This document shows positions 1 through 11,128 of a stretch of DNA of 64,000 nt, one piece after another. The translations under genes and the position numbers were made by a program. The DNA lies in NCBI GenBank assembly GCA_947000775.1, contig CAMQGK010000058.1:2982001-3046000 (forward strand). Reading direction: 5' to 3'. Under the pieces are notes generated by a model. That model did not search any database and had not been told where the DNA came from. It was given only the letters and a program-made list of their open reading frames with translations. Each line of letters opens with the position of its first letter. The stretch's first letter is position 1. The DNA is from Pterois miles. Taxonomy: Eukaryota > Chordata > Actinopteri > Perciformes > Scorpaenidae.

Positions 1-617
1 TAGCATTTAGCTTAAAGTACAGCAGTGCCTAATTACAACCATGCTCTTATTTTGACATCACAGACTTTGGTTTGTACAAGAGGCGCTGAGATGATTTGAT
101 ATAACATTCTGTCATCTGACTCTGGGTAGGTTAGCAAACAAGAGGATGTATGTTATTATGCACAGTCAAACAGTATCACAACAAATACCGAATCAGCAGC
201 AGAGCGAGGAAGCGCACTGAGCAGGCCTACAACCAAGTAGCCAATAAGACCTCTCAGTGTCAGAAAGATTACAGCCGTTTCCTGCATCCAGCAAACTTCC
301 TTCCATGACTAGCAGCGAACAAGTTTGACAAAAACTACAGTCGTCCAAATTATGGGGGTGACAAAATGTCTGATATGGAATGAAAAAAATGATGAAGGAA
401 CCGAGACCATAGCAATGAATATCACCTTCAACAATACAAAGCTGGATTCAGGAAAATGCCAAGAATTCATCAGAATGACAGTAGACTGAAGAGGACACAA
501 AGGATAGGACAGTGGTATACACAGACAGACAGAAAGAGACAAAGAGCCAAGCAGAGGAAAAAGAGATACTGCGCTCTGCAGCGTGGCGGACGAGAAACGA
601 ATAGGTAGGTACTGCAC
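1..617. other. APBA1 intronic sequence, nothing recognised
   Basis: This lies downstream (in transcript terms) of the APBA1 microexon. I looked on the minus strand for the next PTB-domain exon and did not find it, so the gene continues beyond the window edge. No repeat family was recognised. Confidence 0.6.
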
Positions 618-650
618 CTTCTTCCTGTTCTGGGCTAATTTCTGGGCCGT
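618..650 (-). CDS. APBA1: APBA1 coding microexon (11 residues, PTB domain)
   Basis: This 33-nt exon encodes TAQKLAQNRKK, matching the Mint1 stretch MAQKLAKSRKK that directly follows SRIK in the PTB domain. It follows exon 8050-8195, which ends in phase 0, and its length is a multiple of three, so the frame is kept. The acceptor is CCTGGCAG at 651-658. The donor begins GTGCAG and is weak compared with the usual GTRAGT. The family's first residue Met is Thr here (ATG to ACG). Very short size plus a weak donor suggests regulated inclusion, which is inference; the frame would survive skipping. The remaining PTB and the two PDZ domains are not in the window. The call rests on residue matches and phase agreement. 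Confidence 0.8.
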
Positions 651-1024
651 CTGCCAGGCATGGAATAGAGCAGACAGGAGAGTAATGGGTTAGAGCAGTG
701 CACAGGAGAGACCGACTGGATCACAGAGAGGAAGGCAGGGACGGGTGTTCACTGTATGTCAGATGTATGTCAGATGTGACATGCTCTACTGGAAGGTCTT
801 TGATATTTTGCTCACATTGAGTGTTAATGTTGTTTGTATCATAACTGGCTACCCCACCAGCAGAGTATGTCTATTTAGTATTTGACGATGAAGGACTACG
901 GCCCAGTGTTCATGTGCCTTGTACGCCCTGTTTTTCACTTCAATCAGATACTCAAACAGAATCACTCCCAGGAATCACAGGTGAACCAAGGACTAAAACT
1001 AGTCGTGCCTCAAAGCAGGACTGA

Positions 1025-1400
1025 TGGCCCGTTCACACTGGCCTCGTTTGGTCCGGCTGGTCTGAACCCTGCAGCGTTGACCCCCTTTGGTGTGGTTCGT
1101 TTGGGTCGGTGTGGACGCTGGACTTGAACTCTGGTACGGGGCAAATAGCTGCTCTCTGGTCCACCTCAAAGGGGTGGTCTCAGACTACTGTCAAGTTAAC
1201 TCTGGAGTGGTTCATTTCTGTCGTGAACACCATTCGACCAGTCACAGGAAGCGTACCATTTACGTGTCATTAGTGGTTAAAAAATGTTTGCTTTTGGTGA
1301 CTGGTGACTGACTGGTGAATTAGTAACCTATTTGCATGTATGCTACCACTGAATTTGATGAATTTATTGTTTATTACACCACAAATGAGACAATAATTAG
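1025..1400 (+). repeat. Dispersed repeat family A, copy 1
   Basis: This segment closely matches the reverse complement of 50755-51070. Shared pieces include gttcacaccggcctcg-like and gtcggtgtggacgctgg sequences and a cagtcacaggaagcgtacca block. It is moderately GC-rich with repeated TGGTGACTGG and TTCAC motifs. Probably a non-autonomous DNA element, but I could not define its ends. The short open frames across it are by-products of the repeat. Confidence 0.7.
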
Positions 1401-3824
1401 CTTGGTAGCGCATCCCGCGATCCCTCCGCCTCCCTTCCTGCTGCAAGGAGTGGTGGACTGGTGTTTTGCCTTTGTGGATGCAAACCCGACCGGTTGGAAA
1501 GTCAAACCAATGCACCATCCTCCTCTCAGCAAGAGAAAGTGTGACGTATCTGTGTGGAAGTAGACATTTTGATGATGTGTTGTAGTTTTCTGACAGTTAT
1601 GGTTTGAAATATTATGCCAATGGTAAAACTCAAAATGCAAAACATTTTCAGGTGTAGGCTTTATGTGTAAGAGCAAACAATACAGGCCACAGAGTTACTA
1701 TACAGTATACAGTATTTATCTATAAGAAATGTGCAGTAGGCGGTCAGTAAGCATTGGCAAGCCACTCATATGCAATATAGAATAATAGTTTGACTAAGCT
1801 GCATGAAATATCCACAGTAAACCCTCTGTGGTGCACCTCTCCATCTTCTCCTCTACTGTTCACCTTTCAGCTACATTCCGTGTTAACTCTTGTGCCCTCA
1901 CCAATGGGGAAAACTTGGTATTCAGCAACAAACTAGTGTTGTCACCATACTAGAATTTCTAATCAGCTAATCCATCTGATAAGCTACGGGACACCCACCC
2001 CTCCACCATCTGACTATCCCACAGCTGAAACCCGGGGAGTTCATCTGTCCTGACCACCACCTGGCTGGAGAATACTTTCCACCAACAGCACAGCTTCAGC
2101 CAACTCTGGACTTCTGTTAGTGATCATTCTCTGTTCATACTACAACTGCATGCCGTTATGGTACAGTAGAAGCCTTAGGATGTGTCACCATGAAAGGTAA
2201 AATAAAGACTAGTGTATTTGCATTAGCCTTCCAAAACCAGCAGGTGTCTCTGTTGTTTTAGCTCCAGAACAGACTGAGAACTTGTCTCAGCCTGTTCTGG
2301 ACAGCTCCTCTATTATCTTAGTGTGAAAAGCTTCAGACTCGTGGGACTGGCTGTACAAAGACTATGAAGAAGAAGATGACGATGGCTAACGTCTGTCAAA
2401 CGATCAGGCTTCACACACAGATGTTTATCAGTTGCACAGAGCTGTCTAGTTGCTGGATATATGAGGGAGGATTCATCCACTATGTGATCTGGGTATATTA
2501 ATACCCAAAGCTAAGCAGACACTTCATGCTGTTCAGCTCTGCTTACGCAAGCAGAAAACCTTTATCTTTGACAAGAACGTCAAGGTGATTTGATATTGAA
2601 ATTTTAGTGATCACTGTTAAAACATGACTTGAAAGAAAACAGTACTTAGTTTGGTGGACTGGAGTGTGAGAGCTGATGTCACAGGGTGGACACTGATGCA
2701 ACACACCTGGGAGAAAGTCGGCAGAGCAACAGTGGAGATGTTGAGTTATACCACGCTGAGAGGATCCCGCAAGGATGAACTCTTTAATTGGCTGTTTTGC
2801 ACTGTGTAGCTAGCTGCTGTCCATCATCTACCTATAAATCTGGGCCCTGATTTGTCAAGCACCATTATCAAACCAGATATTATGACATCAAATATGAGTT
2901 TTGCAACAGTTACAGGTTGGAGTATTAGGCAGTGGTAAAATTCAGTACACAGAAAACAGCAACATTTTTATGTATAGGTCTAATATTTACAGCAAAACTG
3001 CCAACTTATCTAAGCTATAAATATGATATAATGCCAAAATGAATAAATGCCTAAAGTATATTAATAATTACCAATAATCCATTTGCATACTATATTCTGA
3101 GTAAGTAAAAACAAGTGTATTTTGTAATAAAGTCAAGGGTTTCCAAAACCACAGTCCATAACGTCCATTAATTCATTCATTGCCGTCAAAGAAACTTCTC
3201 GTACCAACACTGCCTGACAGCTCTGACCAAAGACAGTCAGTATAGACTATACATAGACACCGCATTGACTCCTGGATCCGGCGTCAACGTGGGCGCTATA
3301 TATCTACATTTCTCAACCAGTTTCAAGAGGGGTTTTATATTCAAATGTTTGTGATCTACAAGGAGTAACTTTAAGTTAAGGATATGATTTTTTTTTTTTC
3401 TTTTCCCAAAGATTTTGGTGAAAAAAGTTGTTGTTACATCACTGCTTCTGGTTCATGGATCACTGGTCTGTCATTCGATATAGTGTGATTCAATCAATTA
3501 TTAGGTAATTATCAAAAACTACTACTATCATATCACATTTTCCTTTAAGCATTTTCCATGTTATCAACTGTTCAAGTTAACATTTCATCTTTACAAAACT
3601 GGAGACTTGATTTTTGTCCATGGTGGAGAGGAGGTCATGTTGCTGTTTGGCGATGCTGGCAAGGTGACTGACGTCCTGGATCCACCTTCTCACAGTGTTC
3701 ACATAATACGTATTCATTTTTGTCATATGGGTTGCCCATTTTGTATTATCATTATGTTGTTATCATTATGTTGTTACTCTTTTCACACATCTATTGCACA
3801 TCTGTCCATCCTCTGTTTCTCTTA

Positions 3825-4013
3825 CTGAGGTTTCTTCCATTTTTTCTTTTTTTCCTGTTAAAAAGTCTTTTTTTTGTTTGGGGAGTTTTTCCTTAGAGAG
3901 GGTCACACTGTAAAGCACAGAGAGAGTTGTATCCTGTACAGACTGTAAAGCCCCCTGAGGCAAAATTGTGATCTGTGATTTTGGGCTATAAAAATAAAAC
4001 TGACTTGACTTCT
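3825..4013 (+). repeat. Non-LTR retrotransposon/SINE 3' tail, copy 1
   Basis: Begins near GAGGTTTCTTCCATTTTT and ends with AATAAAACTGACTTGACTT. A second copy is at 4848-5013. The arrangement resembles common teleost LINE/SINE tails ending in TTGACTTGACTT. Family name (L2-like) is inference. Confidence 0.6.
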
Positions 4014-4034
4014 CCACCCAGATCTTTAACATAA

Positions 4035-4402
4035 TTATCCATCCATTCATCCATCGTCAACCGCTTATCCCGTTAGGGGTCGCGGGGGGGCTGGAGCTGA
4101 TCCCAGCTGGCATTGGGCGAAGGCGGGGTTCACCTGGACAGGTCGCCAGTCCATCGCAGGGCACATAGAGACAGACAACATAGAGACAGACAACCATTCC
4201 TGGTTGGGCAATTTAGAGTCATCAATTAACCTAAACAGCATGTCTTTGGACTGTGGGAGGAAGCCGGAGTACCCGGAGAAAACCCACGCTAACACGGGCA
4301 GAACATGCAAACTCCACACAGAAGATTCCCAAGCTGGAATCGAACCTGCGACTCTCTTGCTGTGAGGCGACAGCGCTAAGCACTGCACCACCGTGCAGCC
4401 CA
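4035..4402 (-). repeat. Interspersed repeat with Pol III-like boxes (copy 1)
   Basis: Read on the minus strand it starts with a GGTGCAGTG...TTAGC box-A-like segment and a GGTTCGATTCC box-B-like segment, and ends in a CATCCATTCATCCAT-type run. It is the reverse complement of the copy at 53624-53902. This is a very common teleost repeat; the boxes suggest a tRNA-like head and the tail an L2-like end. The 195-residue minus-strand open frame over it is not a gene. Confidence 0.75.
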
Positions 4403-4847
4403 CTTTAACATAATTATGACTTAATGAAATCATTTGGGAAATACAGATGTCATAGTGCTTTTTATCCAGAAAAACGGCAGCTCCCCTGTTCACTGATACA
4501 GGGTTACAGGCCAGTCTTGCCCTGTCCAATATGGCGGCCATGTTGACGTATCGCCGCAACGGGCTGATGCGTCCAACGCGGCATCGATATACAGTATACT
4601 GTATGTCTGACTCTGACCCTAGAGATCCAACTAAGCCCTCCATAGTGGCCATCTCAATGCCTAACTGAAAGTAATATTCACATTATGACATAACATATCT
4701 TTTAATCTCCATGTGTTGTGTCAGCCTATGGTTTAAGTTAGCCATCTACAGTTTACTGTGCCACTTACTGCGGGCAGTCTGTGTGAGTTTTGATAGTTTG
4801 TTTATTGGATTAAATCCAAAGTGGTAGTTGCCTTTCTCAGTTTCTAA

Positions 4848-5013
4848 GGTTTCTTCCATTTTTCCCCATTAAAGGTTTTATTCGGGAGAGTTTCCTGATC
4901 TGAATCAAGGGCCTGAGGACAGAGGCTGTCGTAGGCTACAGATTGTAATGCCCCTTGAGGCAAATATGTAATTTGTGATGTTGGGTGAATAAACAAAATT
5001 GACTTGACTTGAT
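4848..5013 (+). repeat. Non-LTR retrotransposon/SINE 3' tail, copy 2
   Basis: Shares AGGTTTCTTCCATTTTT, a CCTTGAGGCAAAT block and the AATAAACAAAATTGACTTGACTTG end with 3825-4013. Same orientation, about 1 kb away, with the box-bearing repeat between them. Confidence 0.6.
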
Positions 5014-6420
5014 ATGTTGCATGAGTCCTGTCCTGCGGCTATATGGATAAATCACACCTACTCCCTCAGGCAGTGATTAGAGTCACTCAGGTACATCCTC
5101 ATGTTAAACCTGCAACACCCAGGCTCTCAGGTTGCAGGCATGCTAGGTTTAGGTAGCCCATGTTTTATCCATATCCATAATAATCAAGAGCATGAACACA
5201 GCTGTTTAAAAAGTATTAGAACATGCTTCAGAAATTTAAAGAAGAAAATCCCAAACCAGAAGTTTGGTCTTCACCTCTGGAGGTGGTGTCATGGATATCT
5301 GGTGATCAGTGACCTCAGAAAACCGCAGGAGGAAACATCTTCCATCACCTCTCTGTCTCTGCTGAGACACCTGGGCATGGGGTGTTTCACTTATTAAAGG
5401 TTCGCTGTTTGTATCTCTAGTAGTGCTGTGGGGCTGGTTTTCTATGAGTGGGTGCACATACACAAGGACGCACATGCACGTGTGCATGCAGGTGGTGCGA
5501 TATACATTCCTGCCAATGGAGTCACACTGTTCCACTGATCTACAGGTGGAACATCCCAAGATATGCAGAAATGGACCAACAAAGGCAGCGAGGAGGAATA
5601 CTGTCAGCTAGTTAACATGGATGTCAACAACGTGGATTTAAAATGTTCAGACAGGAGGAATCTGGTCGTGTGACAGGACGGGAGTGAAGGAAGTGAAACA
5701 GTCACAGGTTAACACATGAGCATTACAACCAACAAGAGACGGGGTTAGCTGCAGAGCTCCAGGCTCAGGCCCAGCTCCTCTGTCGGACCCAAGGATGTGA
5801 TGTCTGAACTTGCGTACACCAGAGACAATCATCACGATAAGATATATGATAGCATGCGATCATTAGTTTGAATAAGCTATATGACCTCCACAATAACACC
5901 AAGGTAAACACAAGGCTACACCCTTAATATTTCAATATCACTGTAAAGTACAAAATAACATAACAAGCAACAAATTTGTACTAACATTATGAGTTTGTTT
6001 ATGTTAGCTAGCTATGCTAATGTCATTAGCAAAGTACTGTTAGCTGAAATGAAGCTTTTTGCATTTTTTTCCTGTTGTGCTAACATTAACATCAGTTTGC
6101 AAAAAACATTAGCTTAGCAAGCTACTGTTGGACAGTAACTGACAAGGTTAGTACAAGTTATCTGCTGCTTTATAAGCACATTTTATGCTCAGTAGACTAC
6201 TTTATGAATGATCAGCGCAATTTTAACCAATACATATTGCAATATAATACAATCGTATTTAAATTTGGAAGCATGATAAATATACGGGATTTTCCACTTT
6301 AAGACATGTGATAACACACATGGTATTCCACCACAGGTCCTGGCAATGGAGATGGGTCCCAGCACCAGGAGGTGCCCGAGCCTGGACGTCTACAGCGGGA
6401 CGTGGTCGAACAACAGGAGA

Positions 6421-6470
6421 TCTATAGATATCTATAGAGATGTATATATCTATAGACATACCTCTATAGA
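6421..6470. repeat. AT-rich clustered palindromes
   Basis: Overlapping short palindromes built from TCTATAGA, AGATATCT and GTATATAC repeats. Likely a degenerate simple repeat able to form small cruciforms. Confidence 0.5.
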
Positions 6471-6841
6471 CGTGCAGTCAAACTGAAGCTACACATTACA
6501 AACATTTTTACACCTATTCAAAGTCATTCATCATAGAACTTTATCATCTAATCTTTATTTATATATTATATAAAGTTGTATTTATAACAACTTAACTTAA
6601 ATATACTGTAAGAGTACTGAGCATTTTCATTAAAGTGTTTCCATTTCAAGCTCAATTTGTTTTTCCTTGACATACTCACATACTTGTTGACAGTAAGGAA
6701 ATACCATATTTCACAGGCCCCTTGTTTCTTAAAGGTGCTGAATATATTAGTATGACTCAAAAAATAATATATGACTCAATGTGGCGACAGTAAATGAGGA
6801 CTATTACAGTGTTCATACTGGGGAGTTGATTCACCTAAAAA

Positions 6842-6930
6842 AATGACCTGCTGAGTTACAGACGTCTCTTTCTCAATGTAAGTCTATGGGAAAAAGTCTT
6901 TCCGGGTTCAAGACGTCACGTGACGGACAC
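6842..6930 (+). repeat. Dispersed repeat fragment (family C)
   Basis: Contains CAATGTAAGTCTATGGGAAA, the reverse of the TTTCCCATAGACTTACATTG piece at about 19587, followed by a GTCACGTGAC palindrome. Recognised as a recurrent fish repeat motif; ends not defined. Confidence 0.45.
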
Positions 6931-8049
6931 GGAGGTTGTAGTACCGCTGCTTGGCCACTATGAACACTGGGCTCAACACCCGCTGCTCTTCATGGAGGCT
7001 TGCCCTAAGCTAGTCATTGGGGCACGCTCACATGCACGAACATGCACTAAATGCATGCACAGCCGGCCTAGCTATGGCAACAAAGCAGGGAGAAGCTCAG
7101 ATTACACCACACACAGACGGAGAGTGACTTCATTCTCTGCTCAGACTTTACAAACAGTTGTTTGCAGCTATATTAATACTCTGATTATTGAATTTAGCTC
7201 CTTTATTTTTTAACAGTTGCTATCAAGACCATGTAGTTGTATGTAATATGTATATGTAATTATCAATTAGTACACTTTCAATTAATTCCAATTATTCCAA
7301 TTTCATTTTTTTACCCAAAATAACCACAGAGCACAACATGCAAATTAATAATATGTCTCTCTATGTAGAAGAAACCTTTATTAGTCACATACAGGTATGT
7401 GTAATGTAAATTATTGACAAGCATAACTGCATTTAGATTAGTATGAGTTTAAATGGATCTCTCTCAGCTAAAGAGAAGACATCTCACTCTGTTGAAAGTT
7501 GCTGGAGCTACTGAAGCACTCAGTCCTCTCTGATTGTTCAGTGTTGTCACAGAGTGGAGCTTCTTCCCTCACATACCATCTCTGATGAACACAAACTCAT
7601 GTTTCAGCTTGTGGCCTTCAGGATGACCCTGATGAAGGCTACAGACAGAACCACGCTGGAACAACAATGACGTGACCTCTCCTGTTAGAGTTATTATCAA
7701 GCATAAGATAAACAGAAAAAAATCCTCTAATAATCTGAAAAACATTAAATTACAGAATTAGCTTTATCATTATTAGATTTATTATTGTAGAAGTTTAAGT
7801 CATATAACAGGACTTCAGTCATCATTAGGTGAGATGGAAAATAATGTGTTTTTAGAAAATGAAGAATATAGATAATATTAGGGGTACAACGTAATGTGCG
7901 TGAATAATGTATTGCTTATTTATTTGGTAGCCAAACCAAAATGCAGCAGTCAACATGAAATATAAGATACTTGACTGTGGCTTTGTAAATATACAGACCA
8001 GTGTGTGCATACATTACAGCGTGTCTGAGTGTATACTGTGTGTTTTCAC

Positions 8050-8195
8050 CTTGATGCGGCTGACGGCCTCCTGTGCCTGCATCATGCGGATGTTCTTGGA
8101 CGGTGTCTTATCCGACAGCAGCTGGGTGGAGCCCAGGTAGTTGGCTGCAAAGATGATCCCATCAATCAGGTCCTCTGGGTCACATGGGCCTGGGA
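8050..8195 (-). CDS. APBA1: APBA1 coding exon (start of PTB domain)
   Basis: 146 nt, encoding VPGPCDPEDLIDGIIFAANY through EAVSRIK, almost identical to human Mint1 at the start of the phosphotyrosine-binding domain, which binds the YENPTY tail of APP in neurons. The acceptor is CCTCCAG at 8196-8202. A competing CAG 6 nt further in would lose the conserved V-P residues, so the outer site is preferred. The first codon is split: G from the previous exon plus TC. The donor is AAG|GTGAAA, leaving phase 0 for the microexon. The upstream intron (8196-18313, about 10 kb) contains the whole Gypsy element. High confidence from residue identity. Confidence 0.93.
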
Positions 8196-9413
8196 CTGGA
8201 GGGAGGAGAGGGGTTCAATTTATATTAGCAATGGATCATAGTTAGGAGAAGCTGAATTTAAAGTTCAACTCAAGACGCATTTTAAAGTTTGTAAAAATGC
8301 TCTGCTGATATTAACATTTTGTTACAACATAGTTTTCACACATTAAGTAGAAAGAAACTCTGAAAATGGGATGAAAGCACATCTACTCTCCATGACCAGC
8401 TTGAGATCTGCAGCGACAGTTTCTACCTCCGGCCTATTTTCTCCATTACAAGAAACATCTGAGACATTCAGCCATACATGTATTTGACTCAGCTCAAGAG
8501 TCTGTTATGTACCAAAATCGGTGACTAGCAGGTGTATCAGAATGGTAAGCGTATTTACCTTCGTTTATTTGTTCATGTTTGTTAGCTTGTAACTGGCAGT
8601 GGCTGACAGAGTTAGTGGGAAAGTATCTAAAAATGAGCAAATGTGACTGAGCAGGTAGTTTTCTAACACAGTGACAACGTAGGCTTCACTCACAGCGATA
8701 GCCAAAAGTGAAAACTGTAACATGTTTCTATAGCGTTAGCAGGACACAGTGAGTGTGCTGAGTGAAGAAGGGAGGTTAAACACGCTTCAACCATCTCACA
8801 TGTAAAAGCAGGTCTGGCCGGTGCTCACAGAACAGGGTAGTCTGGTAACAGGAGAGACTTCAGAGAGCAGCTACAAAGCACACTGCAGCGCAGGGATTTT
8901 GGGCAGTAAAGTTGATTTAAAGACGTTTCAACGCCAACTGCATCTTCATCAGAGTCAAAGAAGCGCTTTTTTGACTCAGCTGGCTGCTGTTACAGTGAGT
9001 GGGTCTTGTGCATGTCTCTGAGATCAAACCACTGATGTAATCGAAGTAGTGAACTGGAATCTCTCTGTCTTTCCTCATCCTCTTCCCCTCTTCTCTCCCT
9101 CTCACCTGTCTCTTCCCTCCTCCATCTCTACTGGCTACTGAAGGCCTTGACTTTTAGGAAATGCTGACGCTGCATTTACAGCAGGCTTGGATCAGCAGTG
9201 CAGTTCAATAAACTGTGTATAACCAGAGAAACAGCATCAATATACTAAACACTGACTGTACAGGCCAGGCAGAGGTTATAAGGACAACACACCCATCCGC
9301 CATCACTTCTTGACAATTTAGTCTGTTTTCCAGCATGCCAACATTGTTGTGGATGTGAGACCTAAAATCTCTGTGTCCAGCTAATGACCTTGGTATTTAA
9401 TTTCATTTAAAGT
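8196..9413. other. APBA1 intron, no recognised feature
   Basis: Unique-looking intron sequence with scattered pyrimidine-rich tracts (near 9060-9130). No coding content seen on either strand. Confidence 0.5.
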
Positions 9414-9640
9414 ACCGTATTTTTCGCACTATAAGGCACACTAAAAATCCTTTAATTTTCTTCATCGACATCATCGACAGTTCGTCATATAATGCGGCGC
9501 GCCTTATGTGTCAATTCTGGTTGTGCTTACTGACCTCGAACCAATTTTATGTGGTGCAGGGCACTCAAAAATCTGTCAAAATGTTTTATTACGACTTTGG
9601 TAAGCTACGAAGCCGCACCGCTGGATGGATTGTTAAATTC
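9414..9640 (+). mobile_element. Pogo/Tc1-mariner-like element fragment (5' end)
   Basis: Opens with ACCGTATTTTTCGCACTATA and runs through AAATGTTTTATTACGA to CTGGATGGATTGT. It matches the 5' part of the element at 41777-42428 over more than 200 bp. The transposase part present in that copy is absent here, so this is a truncated or deleted copy. Family assignment comes from the coding copy. Confidence 0.65.
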
Positions 9641-9760
9641 TAATTAGTTCATCCATCCATTTGAGTCCACATGGATGTTTGTGCCAAACTTGAGGAAATT
9701 TCCTGCAGGTGTTCCTGAGAAAAATGGGACGGACAGATGGACATACCAGGGCGTCAGATA
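9641..9760 (+). repeat. Dispersed repeat D, copy 1
   Basis: Shares TTGAGTCCAC(A)TGGA-GTTTGT-CCAAA-TTGA-GAAAT and a GGGACGGACAGATGGACA end with 36666-36860. A common teleost interspersed repeat; class unknown to me. Confidence 0.55.
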
Positions 9761-10586
9761 CTGATGCTTTGTCACAGAGCTCGGTGTTTGACCTTTTTTG
9801 CGCTTTTCCATTATCTACAATGTAAATCCATCAGTGGTAACAGTAAATGTACAGGGAGAGTGCTGTGTTGACGTAGTTTAACAAGCAAATGAGACACACC
9901 GGCGTGTGGGAGGGATGGTGGATGGGCCCAACAAACACAGGCCTCTCATCCAGTAAGCCGCTGTTTGAGTCCTGTGCGTTACATTTCACTTTACAATCAG
10001 CTGTTTGTTTGTCTTCCGTGTTCACAAAGTCCAGTCACAATTTTAAGTCCAACCATGTTGTTTTTTCCAAAACCAAACCTAAACTAAGTGTTTTTGTTTG
10101 ATTCACAATATTAATCTGGTTTTAACTGGCTCAGACTATGACAGGTTATTTTTTGCTTTGATCAAAGTAAAATAAAATACAATTTGCAGGAAAGTAATCC
10201 TGGAAGGAGCTTTCAGTTAACACACATTCCTCTTTCCTGCAGACAGAAAGTCCATGAATGCACCACAGCAGCAGGATTACTGGATTACTTTGATTCTCAG
10301 GCATCTTCTGAATCTGTGCATTCAGATTTGACTTATCAGTTTGTTCATTCATTTTTTTTTATCTTTTCAATCACTCCAGTGAACACTTCCAACACAAAAT
10401 GCTACAAAAAATACAAGATACAAATAGCAAAACTGGTCTACCACAGACAGCGTGTACTCTTTGTAGCTTTGCTTTGATGTAACTTTGAAACTGAACTAAA
10501 ATAGACCTGGAGTGTTGGACACTTAAGCCCAAAGCTGGCTCCCAATTTCTGGCATATCATTCTTTACACATATTTAATCATATTAT

Positions 10587-11111
10587 TGTTATGAAATCTT
10601 GGTCTTAGTCTGTGTCTTCTGTGTTGCATGCTTTTATTTTAGTGCACTTCCTGTTTTATTTTGGCATGTTTAACCTCTCCTCTCGTTGCAGATCACTTCA
10701 CTCCCTGCCCTGCATGTTTCCCTCCTGCACGTTTGTGCACCGCCCTCTAACCTAGTTTTCCTCACCGCTCACCTGAGTCTGATCGTCGCCCCTGATTGTG
10801 TCCACCTGTCCATAGTTAGTCACTTCCTTCACTAGTATACAATGTGTGCTCCCCATTCCTCCTGTGCCAGTTCGTCTTGCCTGTTACCAGTGTTAAGCGT
10901 CCCAGCATTCTTTGATTATTAGACTCCTCGTGAATGACAATCTGCTCGTGTTTTTGACCCTGCCTCAGCCTTCTGATTTGGACACTGCTGCAAGTATTGA
11001 TTCTCTGTGTACCGAACCCTTTTGTATTAAAGACGCCGATTATTGCCTATACCTGCTTTAAGTCTGTTTTTGCATTTGAGTCCAAACCTGCCTTTTGCTA
11101 TATGCCTAACA
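10587..11111 (+). repeat. 5' LTR
   Basis: 525 bp, TGTTA...TAACA. Carries TATACAA at 10836-10842, a predicted transcript start near 10866, and ATTAAA at 11026-11031 as a likely polyadenylation signal. Differs from the 3' LTR at about four sites, including the TATA box (TATACAA versus TATATAA) and the predicted start (GTGCC versus GGGCC). Confidence 0.95.
10836..10876 (+). promoter_or_regulatory. 5' LTR core promoter (altered TATA) and predicted RNA start
   Basis: TATACAA is followed about 30 nt later by GCCAGTTCGT (10866-10875). The spacing fits an RNA polymerase II start. In the 3' LTR the same site reads TATATAA and GGCCAGTTCGT, so both elements of this promoter appear mutated or variant here. 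The start is inferred from spacing and from the self-priming match. Confidence 0.55.
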
Positions 11112-11113
11112 GT

Positions 11114-11124
11114 ACGAACTGGCC
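11114..11124 (+). other. Putative self-priming primer-binding site
   Basis: ACGAACTGGCC lies 2 nt after the 5' LTR and is the exact reverse complement of GGCCAGTTCGT in the 3' LTR (15849-15859); the 5' LTR copy matches 10 of 11. No convincing tRNA 3'-end complement starting with TGG sits at the LTR edge. Tf1 of fission yeast and vertebrate sushi elements are known to prime from the 5' end of their own RNA, and the 11-nt length fits. Confidence 0.7.
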
Positions 11125-11128
11125 AGAT

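Larger units (their letters stand above)
651..8049. other. APBA1 intron (between PTB exon and microexon), repeat-bearing
   Basis: About 7.4 kb of intron. It holds the repeats listed separately (1025-1400, 3825-4013, 4035-4402, 4848-5013, 6421-6470, 6842-6930). The rest, including 1400-3820, 5014-6420 and 6930-8049, shows no convincing gene; the open frames there are short and have no recognisable protein content. Confidence 0.6.

Noticed and set aside
4065..4652. 195-codon minus-strand frame
   Set aside because: Most of it crosses the interspersed repeat at 4035-4402; no protein domain seen.
6331..6430. Exon-like plus-strand stretch after TTCCACCACAG
   Set aside because: Reads open for about 30 codons but has no recognisable protein and runs into AT-rich palindromes.
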